Origin: Prado023 sp963818445
GTDB lineage: Bacteria; Actinomycetota; Actinomycetes; S36-B12; CAIYMF01
Assembly (NCBI GenBank): GCA_963818445.1
Contig: CAWFSG010000012.1
Coordinates: forward strand, 62,001 to 126,000
DNA: 64,000 bases
Direction: 5' to 3'
Positions 1 to 10,548 of this stretch are shown piece by piece. Both the position numbers and the translations under genes were made by a program. The notes under the pieces are model-generated. The model was given only the letters and a program-made list of their open reading frames with translations. It did no database searches and was not told the origin of the DNA. Positions within the stretch are counted from its first letter, which is position 1. The number at the start of each line of letters is the position of its first letter.

Positions 1-752
1 AGCCCAGCAGGGACCATCTCCACCTCGGCGACGACCGAGGTCCGGGTCAGGTGCCGCAGCTGGGCCATCGTCCCGGACTCCACGACCACGCCCTGGCGGA
101 TGATGCTCACGCGGTCGCACAGCGCCTCCACCTCGGACAGGATGTGGCTGCTGAGCAGGACAGTGCGACCGGCGGCGCGGAACTGGCCGATGTGGTCACG
201 GAAGGTGGCGTCCATGAGCGGGTCGAGCCCCGCGGTCGGCTCGTCGAGCAGCAGCAGCTCCACGTCGCTGGCCAGCGCCGCGACGAGGGCCACCTTCTGC
301 CGGTTGCCCTTGGAGTAGGTGCGGCCCTTCTTCGTCGGGTCGAGGTCGAAGCGCGCGATCAGGTCATCGCGCCGCGCGCGGTCCAGGCCCCCGCGCATCC
401 GGCCCAGCATGTCGATGACCTCACCTCCGGTGAGGTTCGGCCAGAGGGTGACGTCGCCGGGGACGTAGGCCAGCCGGCGGTGCAGCGCCGCTGCGTCATG
501 CCACGGATCGCCACCGAGGAGGCGGACGGTCCCGGCGTCGGCCCGCAGCAGCCCGAGCAGGATCCGCAGCGTGGTCGTCTTGCCGGCGCCGTTGGGCCCG
601 AGCAGGCCGTGCACCTCCCCGGGAACGACCTCCAGTGCGAGCTCGTCGAGCACCAGGGTCGTGCCGAACCGCTTGACCAGGCCGCGCACGTCGATGACGG
701 CGCCGGTCGGAGCTTGGTCGGTCACCTGTGCGGGGGCGGAATCGAGGGCCAT
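1..752 (-). CDS. ABC transporter ATP-binding protein (C-terminus beyond window)
   Basis: Partial gene running off the left edge; the first 250 codons are visible. The ATG at 752 opens a protein with the Walker A motif GPNGAGKTT (about residue 50), a degenerate signature region YSKGNRQKVAL, Walker B LLLLDEPTAGLD and the H-loop SSHILSEVEALCDRV. This is the layout of DrrA/CcmA-type ATPases that energise multidrug or lipid exporters at the membrane. The next segment (TSVVAEVEM) starts the usual C-terminal regulatory domain of this family. The partner permease must lie left of the window. Substrate cannot be inferred. Confidence 0.9.
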   Translation of the reverse strand, partial: MALDSAPAQVTDQAPTGAVIDVRGLVKRFGTTLVLDELALEVVPGEVHGLLGPNGAGKTTTLRILLGLLRADAGTVRLLGGDPWHDAAALHRRLAYVPGDVTLWPNLTGGEVIDMLGRMRGGLDRARRDDLIARFDLDPTKKGRTYSKGNRQKVALVAALASDVELLLLDEPTAGLDPLMDATFRDHIGQFRAAGRTVLLSSHILSEVEALCDRVSIIRQGVVVESGTMAQLRHLTRTSVVAEVEMVPAG

Positions 753-909
753 ACCCAGCACGGTATGCCCGGGATCACCCGATCACGAGGGACGTTCGAC
801 CCCTTCGGCGCCGGCGTCGGAACTCCCCATCGCCGCCGACTCGACCTGCGACCGCACCTGCTGCGGCACTAGCCTGCGGCCATCTGCGTCCACACCGATC
901 GGAGCCGTC

Positions 910-2722
910 GTGAACCATGTCCTGGACTCCCCCGAGTTCGGTGCGATCCTGCAGGAGCTGGCCGACAAGTCCGGGAAGCCGGTGGCCGCCCTGCGCGAGG
1001 AGGCCGAGGCCGACTTCAAGGAGATGGCCGTACGTCCCGGCAAGTGGAGCGGCGCCGCGTGGGACAGCTTCTGCGGGTGGCTCTCGCGCGCCTACCGCGT
1101 GGACTACCGTCGCGCCGAGGTCGAGCACCTGCGCGAGCTGAACAAGTCGGCGTCGCTGGTCTTCCTGCCCAACCACCGCTCCTACCTGGACCCGATGATC
1201 CTGCGCTCGGCGCTGTCCCAGCACGGGTTCGGGCCCAACAACGTCCTGGGGGGCGCGAACCTGGCGATCTGGCCGTTCTCCGACATCGGCCAGCGCAATG
1301 GCATCGTCTTCATCCGTCGCGAGTTCCGCGACGACCATGTGTACCGGGCCACGCTGCGCGCCTACCTGTCGCACCTGATCGAGGAGCGCAAGAACCTCGA
1401 GTGGTACATCGAGGGCGGAAGAACCCGGACGGGCAAGCTGCGCCCACCCCGGCTGGGCATCCTGAGCTACGTCATGGACGCCTACGGCGAGCACCCCGAG
1501 CGCGACGTCCTGATCATCCCGACCTCGATCATCTACGACCAGCAGCACGAGGTCGGGGCGATCTCGGCCGAGGAGATGGGCGGCAAGAAGAAGCCCGAGA
1601 GCATCAAGTGGATGTACGAGTTCGCGACCTCACAGTCCCGCCGCCTGGGTCGCGCCTACCTGAGGTTCGGGCAGCCACTCTCCCTGGCCGACGCCGTGGC
1701 CCTGACCGCCGACGAGGAGGGCACCGTTCGACCGCGCCTGGCCGTGCAGAAGGTCGCCTTCGAGAACGCGAACCGGATCAACGCCGTCACGCCCATCACC
1801 CCGGGCGCCCTGATCACGTTCGCGCTCCTGGACAACGGGGACCGGTCGATCACCGTGGAGGAGGGACGCCGGATCCTGCTGCCGTCTGGCCGACTACATC
1901 CAGCGACGCCAGCTGCCCATGACCGAGTGGCCCGACCTCAGCGAGTTCGGGCGGATGCGCGAGGTCCTCGACCGGCTCGTCAGCGAGGGCGTCATCACCG
2001 TGTACCGCGGCGGCACGGAGCCGGTCTACGCGATCAGCCCGGGCAAGCAGCACGAGGCGGCGTTCTACCGGAACACGATCATCCACTTCTTCCTGGTCCG
2101 CGCCATCACCGAGCTGGCCGCCCTCCAGGCAGCCGAGGACGAGGCGGCCGACATCCCCGAGGCCACATGGCAGAACGCCCGTCGGCTCAAGGAACTGCTC
2201 CGCTTCGAGTTCTTCTTCCCCGGGACGCGGGAGTTCTCCGACCAGGTGTCCGCGGAGGCGACGATCATGAACCCCGGCTGGGAGGACCAGTCCTACACCC
2301 CGACCCAGATCCGGGACGGGATGGGCAGGCTCGACATGCTCGTCGCCCACCGCGTGATCGGGCCGTTCTTCGAGGCCTACAGCGTGCTGGCCGACGAGTT
2401 GACCCTGCTCGGGCAGCCGGCAGATGACAAGGAGCTGGTGAAGCGCAGCCTCGGCGTCGCCCAGCAGCGGTGGCTCCAGCGACAGCTGACGACACCGGAG
2501 GCAGTCTCCGCCGACTACTTCCGCAACGCCGTGCTGCTTGCCGACAAGCTCGGCCTGATGGCATCGGATGAACCCGGCCTGACGGATCGTCGCCGGGCGT
2601 TCGCTGACGAGCTGCACCAGATCACGCGCCGCCTGGACACACTGCGCCGGATCGCCCAAGCATCGGGGCAACCCGTGCTGACCGAGCGCGCCCCACGCCC
2701 CCAGGGAGGGTCACATGGCTGA
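910..2722 (+). CDS. glycerol-3-phosphate acyltransferase, PlsB2-like (frameshifted)
   Basis: Membrane-associated acyltransferase expected to acylate glycerol-3-phosphate, the first step of phospholipid and triacylglycerol synthesis. The catalytic HX4D box is H89-RSYL-D94, followed by the EGGRTR substrate-binding motif at 168-173 and the PTSIIYD block. The GTG start at 910 follows GGAG by five bases. The frame breaks near 1885, where one extra T separates RILLP from LADYIQRR; the rest (EFGRMREVLDRL to the stop at 2722) continues one frame over, giving about 603 residues. It overlaps the next gene by 8 bases. From memory, M. tuberculosis has the same plsB2-plsC order at Rv2482c-Rv2483c. The break is probably a sequencing indel. 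Confidence 0.85.
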
Positions 2723-4152
2723 CATCGAGTGGCTGGTCGAGGAGATCGACAACTCCCCGGAGGGCCCGCACGTCGGGGCCTTCTTCGACTTCGACGGCAC
2801 GCTGATCGCGGGCTACTCGGCGGCAGCCTTCTTCACCTATCGGCTCAAGCGCCGCGAGATCTCCACCAAGGAGCTCATGCGCACGATCGCCGAGAGCGTG
2901 AACGTGGAGCGCCGCGGGCACGACGTCACCGAGCTGATGAACGTGGGGGTCCAGGGGCAGGCCGGGCGTGACGCCGAGGAGGCGGAGAGCTGGGCGCGCA
3001 CGGTCTTCGCCAAGGAGATCGCGGAGATGATCTACCCCGACTCCCGCACGCTGATCGACGCGCACCTGCGCCGGCACCACACCGTGGTGATCGCCTCCTC
3101 CGCCACCCGGGCACAGGTCCAGGCCACCGCCGACGACCTCGGCATCGACCACATCATCTGCACGGAGATGGAGGTCGACGACGAGGGCCGCTACACCGGC
3201 GCACTGGCCAGCCCGATCCGGTGGGGCGAGGGCAAGTCGGACGCCGTGGTGGAGTTCGCCGAGGAGTACGCGATCGACCTCGACGAGTCCTTCGGGTACT
3301 CCAACGGCAGCGAGGACCTCCCCTTCCTGGAGTCCGTCGGGCGGCCCTGCGCGCTGAACCCCGACGAGGGCCTGGCGGAGATCTCGAAGGAGCGCGGGTG
3401 GCCTGTGGCCCGCCTCGTGGAGCCGCGCTCGACCAGCCCGGTGGACCTGGTGCGCAGTGCCGCCGCGATCGGGGTCTTCGCCGGCAGCGTCGGGGCGGCA
3501 GCCGCGCTGGCCGTGCTCAACCGCAGCCGCTCGATGGGCGCCAACGTGGCGGCCAGCGTCGGCTCCGACCTGGGGCTGGCCACGGCGGGCGTGCGGCTGC
3601 GCGTGACCGGCGAGGAGAACATCTGGGCCGCCCGCCCGGCGGTCTTCCTGTTCAACCACCAGAGCCAGCTCGACGTCTTCGTGCTCGGGTCCCTGCTGCG
3701 CAAGGACTTCACCGGTGTGGCCAAGAAGTCCCTGGAGCGCGACCCGTTCTTCGGACCCGTGGGCTTCCTGGCCGACGTGGCCTACATCGACCGGACCGAC
3801 AGCACCAAGGCCCGCCAGGGCCTCGAGCCTGCCGTCGAGGCCCTGCGCGGCGGGAAGTCGATCGCGATCGCCCCGGAGGGCACGCGCTCCCCCACACCAC
3901 GGCTGCTGCCGTTCAAGAAGGGTCCGTTCCACATGGCCATGCAGGCCGGCGTCCCGGTGGTCCCGATCGTGATGCGCAACTGCGGGGAGATCATGGCGGC
4001 GCACTCCATGGCGATCCACGGCGGGACCGTCGACGTGGCGGTGCTCCCACCCGTTGCCGACCGACGACTGGACCCTGGAGAACCTCAACGAGAACGTGGC
4101 CCGGGTCCGCCAGATGTACCTCGACACGCTGGCCGACTGGCCGTCGGAGTAG
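2715..4152 (+). CDS. bifunctional HAD-IB phosphatase / lysophosphatidic acid acyltransferase (PlsC-like), frameshifted
   Basis: The N-terminal HAD-IB domain has the nucleophile motif D25-F-D27-GT. The C-terminal 1-acylglycerol-3-phosphate acyltransferase domain has the HX4D box H315-QSQL-D320 and the APEGTRS substrate motif. Fusion of HAD to PlsC is the known form of mycobacterial PlsC. The enzyme would add the second acyl chain after the PlsB-like protein, and the 8-base overlap with that gene suggests translational coupling. Near 4055 one extra base breaks the frame. Shifting by one restores a natural C-terminus (DDWTLENLNENVARVRQMY) ending at TAG 4150, only three bases from the convergent dehydrogenase. 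Expected length is about 478 residues. Confidence 0.87.
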
Positions 4153-4155
4153 GGG

Positions 4156-5809
4156 TCACGCCCGCGGCAGCAGGTGCATCGCCTTGAACGAGTGGGTCAT
4201 CAGGGCGGTGAACATCTCGTGGCCCATCGTGCCGGGCGGGTGGATCCCGTGCATGCGCTGGATCACGATCGACTGGGGCTCGGTGAACCGCAGGATGCCG
4301 TACTTGCCGTTGCGCCGGCCCATGCCGGAGGCCTTCATGCCGCCCTGCAGCAGGTCGGGGCTGCCCCATGTGGCCACGATGCCGTCGTTGATCTCGAGGC
4401 TGCCCACGGTGATCCGCTCGGCCAGCCGCAGGCCGGCGCGGGTGTCGCGGGTCCAGAGCACCGCGTGCAGGCCGTACTCGGTGTCGTTGGCCATCTCGAC
4501 GGCCTCGTCCGGGGTGTCGAAGGAGTAGAGCGCCACCACCGGGCCGAACGTCTCCCCCGCGCACAGCTCCATGTCCGGGGTCACGTCCTCCAGCACCGTC
4601 GGGGCGTAGAACGTGGGGCCGATGTCGGGTCGCGGGTGCCCACCGGTCAGGACGGTGGCGCCCTTCGACACGGCGTCGTCGACCTGGGCCGAGACGCTGG
4701 CCAGCTGCTTGGCGTCGATCAGGCAGCCCATCTCGAAGTCGAACGTGAGGCCCCGGCCCATCCGGATCCGCTCCACCCGGGCGACCAGCTTGGTGCGGAA
4801 GGTGTCGAGGATCGAGCGCTGGACGAGGATCCGCTCCGGTCCGACACACGTCTGACCGGCGTTGATGAAGCAGGCTCGGATGACGGCCTCCACGGCCCGG
4901 TCGATGTCGGCATCGGCCATGACGATGAAGGGGTTCTTGCCGCCCAGCTCGAGTGCGGTGTAGATCAGGCGGGGCCCGGTCCGCTCCGCGACCGCGCGGC
5001 CCGCGGCCGTCGATCCGGTGAAGGCCACGGCGTCGGCGCGGTCCACGATCGCGGTGCCGATCGAGCGGCCGGGGCCCAGGACGATCTGCCACAGGTCCTC
5101 GGGCAGGCCGGCCTCGACCGCGAGGTCGCGGACCCACAGCGCCGACAACGCCGCCTGGACGTCGGGACGGTGCACGACGGCGTTGCCGCCGACAAGTGCG
5201 GAGAAGCCATCCGAGGCGGCGAACACCGCCGGGTAGTTCCACGCCGTGACCAGCCCGACGACCCCACGCGGATGGCGCACCTCGTAGGCCTTGGTGACCA
5301 TCGGGACCACGCCCTTGCGCGCGTGCCGGCCCAGGACCTTCGGTGCCGTGCGCGAGCTGTAGCGGGCGTACACCGCCACCGCCGCGGCCTCGGCGAACGC
5401 GTCGTAGCGCGCCTTGCCCGCCTCGAGCTGCAGGAGGTCCATGAGCTCGTCCTGGCGATCGAGGGCCGCATGGTGGATGCGCCCGATGATCCGGGAACGC
5501 TCGGCCACCGGGGTCTGGGCCCACAGCTTCTGGGCCGCGCGGGCCCGGACGAACGCCTCCTCGACGTCGGCCTCGGTCGAGATCGGGTAGGTGATCAGCT
5601 CCTCGCCGGTGAACGGGGCGCGGGTGGTCTCGGTCTGGCCTCCGGTGGCCAGGACGCATGACAGGAGTCGGTCGATCAGCTCGGTGGGGACCTGGTCGCG
5701 CAGGCTGAGGGGTTCCGGCGGGCGTGGTGGGTGCCCCGCCGGGATCGCCCTGGGGCTGGACCGTCTCGGGCGAGGTGGGGCGCGACTGGGGGATCGATGT
5801 GGTGGCCAT
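4156..5809 (-). CDS. succinate-semialdehyde dehydrogenase (GabD2-like), frameshift near N-terminus
   Basis: NAD(P)-dependent aldehyde dehydrogenase of the SSADH group, oxidising succinate semialdehyde or a related aldehyde in the cytosol. Visible motifs are the cofactor-site TAWNYPA, FTGSTAAGR, the general base in LELGGKNPF and the catalytic cysteine in NAGQTCVG (about residue 321). The overall sequence resembles M. tuberculosis GabD2 as I recall it. The likely start is ATG 5809 (MATTSIPQSRP). That frame shifts by one near 5740 into the long frame, giving about 550 residues. The only alternative start in the long frame would run across the divergent phosphoesterase start. It converges on the acyltransferase with a 3-base gap. 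Confidence 0.85.
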
Positions 5810-5900
5810 TCCTTCACGCTACGCGCCCCGGATGGCACATGGTCACACCACCTGCCATCCCTGCGCGTGCCGGTGCCGGTCGCCGTATCCTGCAGGCCCG

Positions 5901-6758
5901 ATGCACTCCCTGGAGGATGGTGTGACACCACCGGACGGCACCACCCTGCGCATCGCGCACGTGTCGGACATCCATGTCGGCGCCCACGACGAGCTGACCC
6001 TCGACGGCCTGGCCCAGGACCTGCACGATGCCCAGGTGGCCGCCACCATCGTGACCGGCGACCTGACCATGCGGGCCCGGACCCACGAGTTCGTCCGCGC
6101 CAAGCAGGTCATCGACACGTTCCCGGAGCCCACGATGATCGTGATCGGCAACCACGACGTGCCCCTGACGAACCCGATGCACCGGATGGCCTCCCCGTAC
6201 GGCAAGTACCGCGCGGAGGTGACGGAGAACCTCGACCCGGTCCTCGACCTGGGCATGGTGCGCATCCAGGGGCTGGGCTCCATGCCGCGCTGGCGGTGGA
6301 AGTCGGGGCGGATCTCCGATCGGCAGTCCCAGGACATCCGCGACACGTTCGCCGACTGCCCGCCGGGGACTGTCCGGGTCGTGGCGATGCACCACCCGCC
6401 GAGCTCTGAGGACCTGGAGTCCCTGGCCGGGGGCGCCGGGTTCGAGCAGGCCCTCGTGGACTCGGAGGTCGACATCGTGCTTGCCGGACACACGCACGTG
6501 CCGGCGGTCCAGGTGCTCCGGGTCGGCTCCGGGACGCGGACCCGCTCGATCATCGAGGTCGTGGCGGGCACGGCCACGAGTCACCGCACCCGCGGCGTCG
6601 TGCGGTCGTGGTCGCTGCTGGAGATCACCTCCCAGACCCTCACGGTGACCGAGCACCACGCCTCGGAGCCCGGATGGCGGGCTGATCCCCCGCAGGTGTT
6701 CCCCCTGCCGGAGGCGTCTCACCGCGGCGCGAGCGGCGCGACGGGCGCGACCGGCTGA
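5901..6758 (+). CDS. metallophosphoesterase (calcineurin-like)
   Basis: Intact 285-residue cytosolic metallophosphoesterase. The binuclear-metal motifs occur in order: SD23-I-H25, VTGDLT, GNHD, MHHPP and GHTHVP. This is the CpdA/Icc-type pattern of 3',5'-cyclic nucleotide phosphodiesterases and related phosphoesterases, but the substrate cannot be read from sequence. The start ATG at 5901 is chosen because the first motif follows at the usual distance. Upstream in-frame codons belong to the region shared with the divergent dehydrogenase (91-base gap between starts). It converges on the kinase-like gene with a 16-base gap. Confidence 0.85.
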   Translation: MHSLEDGVTPPDGTTLRIAHVSDIHVGAHDELTLDGLAQDLHDAQVAATIVTGDLTMRARTHEFVRAKQVIDTFPEPTMIVIGNHDVPLTNPMHRMASPYGKYRAEVTENLDPVLDLGMVRIQGLGSMPRWRWKSGRISDRQSQDIRDTFADCPPGTVRVVAMHHPPSSEDLESLAGGAGFEQALVDSEVDIVLAGHTHVPAVQVLRVGSGTRTRSIIEVVAGTATSHRTRGVVRSWSLLEITSQTLTVTEHHASEPGWRADPPQVFPLPEASHRGASGATGATG

Positions 6759-6774
6759 GGCCGCCCGCCCGGTC

Positions 6775-8133
6775 TCAGCTGCGGCCCAGAGCCAGGTTCC
6801 ACAGCTCCTGGGGGGTGTTGGTCGACATCCTCCGGGCCGCCGGGGACCGCCCCGGGGCCTGCGGCGGGAGCAGCACGGTCAGCGCGGCCGGGAGGATCTC
6901 GAAGACGACGGGGGCGTCCATGGCGAGGGCCTCGCCATCGAGCCCGACCTGCACCGGGCCGCTGGACGTGACCTCGAACCGGGGCGTGCTCCACTCCTGC
7001 CAGCCGGGGAACCGCCTGACCTGTCCGGCGGTCTCGAGGGCGAGGAACCGGCGCGCGTCCGTCGCCGACGTGATGGTCAGGGAGACCACGCCGAGCTCGC
7101 CGGTGTCCATGCGCGCCCGGGTCCCGACGCCGCCCAGCGAGTCCAGGACGTACGGGTTGTTGGAGACCAGGACCACGTCGGCGGTGTCGTGGGCCGCGCC
7201 GAGGTCGTCGACGAAGTGCAGGTCGAGGGCGTCGGCGTTGTTCCCCAGGAGGTCGGGAAGGGCCTCGAGCGTGGTGCGCAGCTTGGCGTCGCGGTAGGAG
7301 TCGGACGCCACGATCTCGGCGTAGAGCCCGAGGGATGCGTTGTTCACGAAGATGCGGCCGTTGACTGTGGCGAGGTCGATGGTCCGGGGGATGCCCGCGT
7401 GGAACGCATCCAGGGCACCGACGACGTCGTCACGGTCGAGGCCCAGGTCCAGCGCCAGGTGGTTGCGGGTGCCGGCGGGGACCACGACGTGCGGCAGCCC
7501 GTGCTTCATCGCGACCGTGGCGACCAACGCCTGGGAGCCGTCACCGCCGGCCATCCCGATGACGTCGGCACCGCGGGCCACCGCATCCTCGGCGAGTTGG
7601 ACCAGGTCGTCACCGATCGACAGGACCACCGGCTCGATCCCACGGGCACGGCACTCGTCGACGAGGTTGAACCTCTCCACCTTCCCGCCGCCGGACTTCG
7701 GGTTCATGAGCAGCACCGGGCGCTTCGCGGGGGGCCGGGGTGGTGCGAGGTCCGCGGCCACCACTGCCGCCGCGTGCCGGTGCGTGGCACGGCGCGCGAA
7801 GGCGACCGATGCCGCGCCCAGGGCAACGGCCAGCAGAAGCGCCCAGAGCGAGCGTCCGGCATTCACGAAGGCCCCGACGAGCAGCACGAGGCCGAGCGCC
7901 GCGACGACCCCGCCCACGATCCGGGCGGTCCCCCGGTTGGCCACCACGTACCAGCCGCCGGTGACGGCGATGCCTGCCCCGATGAGGGCCACCACGAGAT
8001 GCGCGAAGGAGTGCAGGGTGAACGCCAGTACCGCCAGCAGCGCCAGGGCGCCCATCACCAGGGCCAGGATCGCCGCGGGTCGACGTCCGCCGTCCACCGG
8101 ACGCTGCTCGGTCACGTCACCGGTTCCTGCCAT
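6775..8133 (-). CDS. diacylglycerol kinase family protein with N-terminal membrane domain
   Basis: 452 residues. About four hydrophobic segments in the first 120 residues (LALVMGALALLAVLAF and so on) precede a DAGK catalytic domain. This begins LLMNPKSGGGKVERF and carries the nucleotide motif GMAGGDGSQ, then VVPAGTRNHLALDLG and VNNASLGLYAEIV. The family transfers phosphate to diacylglycerol, sphingoid bases or related lipids. ATG 8133 is preferred because GGAGG lies about eight bases upstream; ATG 8184 has no ribosome site. Together with the neighbouring glpD, TetR and flavoprotein genes it recalls the M. tuberculosis Rv2249c-Rv2252 cluster (DagK is Rv2252). The membrane domain is an addition to the usual soluble enzyme. 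Confidence 0.87.
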   Translation of the reverse strand: MAGTGDVTEQRPVDGGRRPAAILALVMGALALLAVLAFTLHSFAHLVVALIGAGIAVTGGWYVVANRGTARIVGGVVAALGLVLLVGAFVNAGRSLWALLLAVALGAASVAFARRATHRHAAAVVAADLAPPRPPAKRPVLLMNPKSGGGKVERFNLVDECRARGIEPVVLSIGDDLVQLAEDAVARGADVIGMAGGDGSQALVATVAMKHGLPHVVVPAGTRNHLALDLGLDRDDVVGALDAFHAGIPRTIDLATVNGRIFVNNASLGLYAEIVASDSYRDAKLRTTLEALPDLLGNNADALDLHFVDDLGAAHDTADVVLVSNNPYVLDSLGGVGTRARMDTGELGVVSLTITSATDARRFLALETAGQVRRFPGWQEWSTPRFEVTSSGPVQVGLDGEALAMDAPVVFEILPAALTVLLPPQAPGRSPAARRMSTNTPQELWNLALGRS

Positions 8134-8227
8134 CGCCCGTTCCTCCCCGACCACACCGCTGCCCACGTTGATGTCACTGAGCATAGGCGGGCGCGTGGGG
8201 GCACCCGCGGACCCTCGGGTCCGCGTC

Positions 8228-9825
<1,598 letters not shown>

Positions 9826-9829
<4 letters not shown>

Positions 9830-10467
9830 CTGGATCCTGCTTCAGAAGGCTGCTCCGGGCAGGGCCGCAGGTAGCCGTCGAGGGCACGCTCCAGCTCGGG
9901 CCAGCGGCGCCCGCGCGGGTCGACCGAGTCGTAGGCGCGGGCCGAGAAGACGTGGATCGCCGACATGCTCATGACCTGCAGGGCCATCGCCTCGACGTCG
10001 CCGGGTGCGATGGAGGCGTCTGCCTGCCCCGCGACCAGGAGTTCGCGCAGGCGGTCCAGCGCGATCCGGTGCGAGCTGCCGAGTCGGTCGACGACAAGCG
10101 GCATGAGCATCTCCGGGTCGAGCTCGAGGATCCGGCGCATGAGGGGATGCTCGGCGGTGCGCCGGGTGACGTGGATGACCTCGCGGACCAGACGACCGCG
10201 TCCGGTGGCCTCCCGCCGGGAGCGCTCGGACGCCTCGGCGATCACCGCCCCGAACTCGACGACCAGCAGGGCGCTGATGAGCCGGTCGAGGTCGTCGTAG
10301 CGACGGTAGACAGTCATCCGGGACACCCCTGCCCGGCGCGCCACCTCGGCCAGGGTCAGTCGGCCGAGGCCGATCTCAAGGACCCCTTCGTAGGCGGCGC
10401 GGAGAACCGGGTCCGTCGATGCCGAGGCTCCGTGGGAACGACTCGAGAGGTGTGACACTGTGCCCAT
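9826..10467 (-). CDS. TetR family transcriptional regulator
   Basis: 213 residues from ATG 10467. The N-terminal helix-turn-helix is clear (LTLAEVARRAGVSRMTVYRRYDDL spans it), followed by a ligand domain. It is translationally coupled to glpD (ATGA overlap) and divergent from the AGPS-like flavoprotein. Two copies of the same 29-base inverted repeat lie at its own start (10450-10478) and just before the divergent start (10513-10541), so it probably represses both directions. An in-frame upstream ATG at 10527 would put the second operator inside the coding region, so 10467 is preferred. The ligand is unknown; a lipid or acyl-CoA would fit the neighbours. Confidence 0.88.
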
Positions 10468-10478
10468 GTCTGTCACTC
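10450..10478. promoter_or_regulatory. TetR operator copy 1 (overlaps tetR start)
   Basis: Inverted repeat with half-sites GTGTGACACT and TCTGTCACTC separated by nine bases. It covers the tetR start codon and has the same total length (29) and half-site core as the copy at 10513-10541. Seen directly; the binding protein is inferred from position. Confidence 0.6.
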
Positions 10479-10512
10479 TACTCCGTACATCGGCGTTGTT
10501 CTCTCCCCCGTT

Positions 10513-10541
10513 GTGTGACAGATGCATTGAGTCTGTAACAC
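10513..10541. promoter_or_regulatory. TetR operator copy 2 (upstream of AGPS-like gene)
   Basis: Nearly perfect inverted repeat: GTGTGACAGA and TCTGTAACAC match in nine of ten paired positions, with a nine-base spacer. It ends seven bases before the ATG of the divergent flavoprotein, so bound repressor would block its transcription or translation start. It is the same motif as copy 1. Confidence 0.68.
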
Positions 10542-10548
10542 TGGAGAC

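Noticed and set aside
910..2722. Programmed translational frameshift in the PlsB-like gene
   Set aside because: No slippery heptamer or downstream structure is evident, and the same kind of break occurs in some twenty unrelated genes, so sequence error is simpler.
2622..4127. Long minus-strand frame opposite the HAD-PlsC gene
   Set aside because: Mirror frame typical of GC-rich coding DNA; composition is His/Arg/Val-rich and no family motif is present, whereas the plus strand has full motifs.
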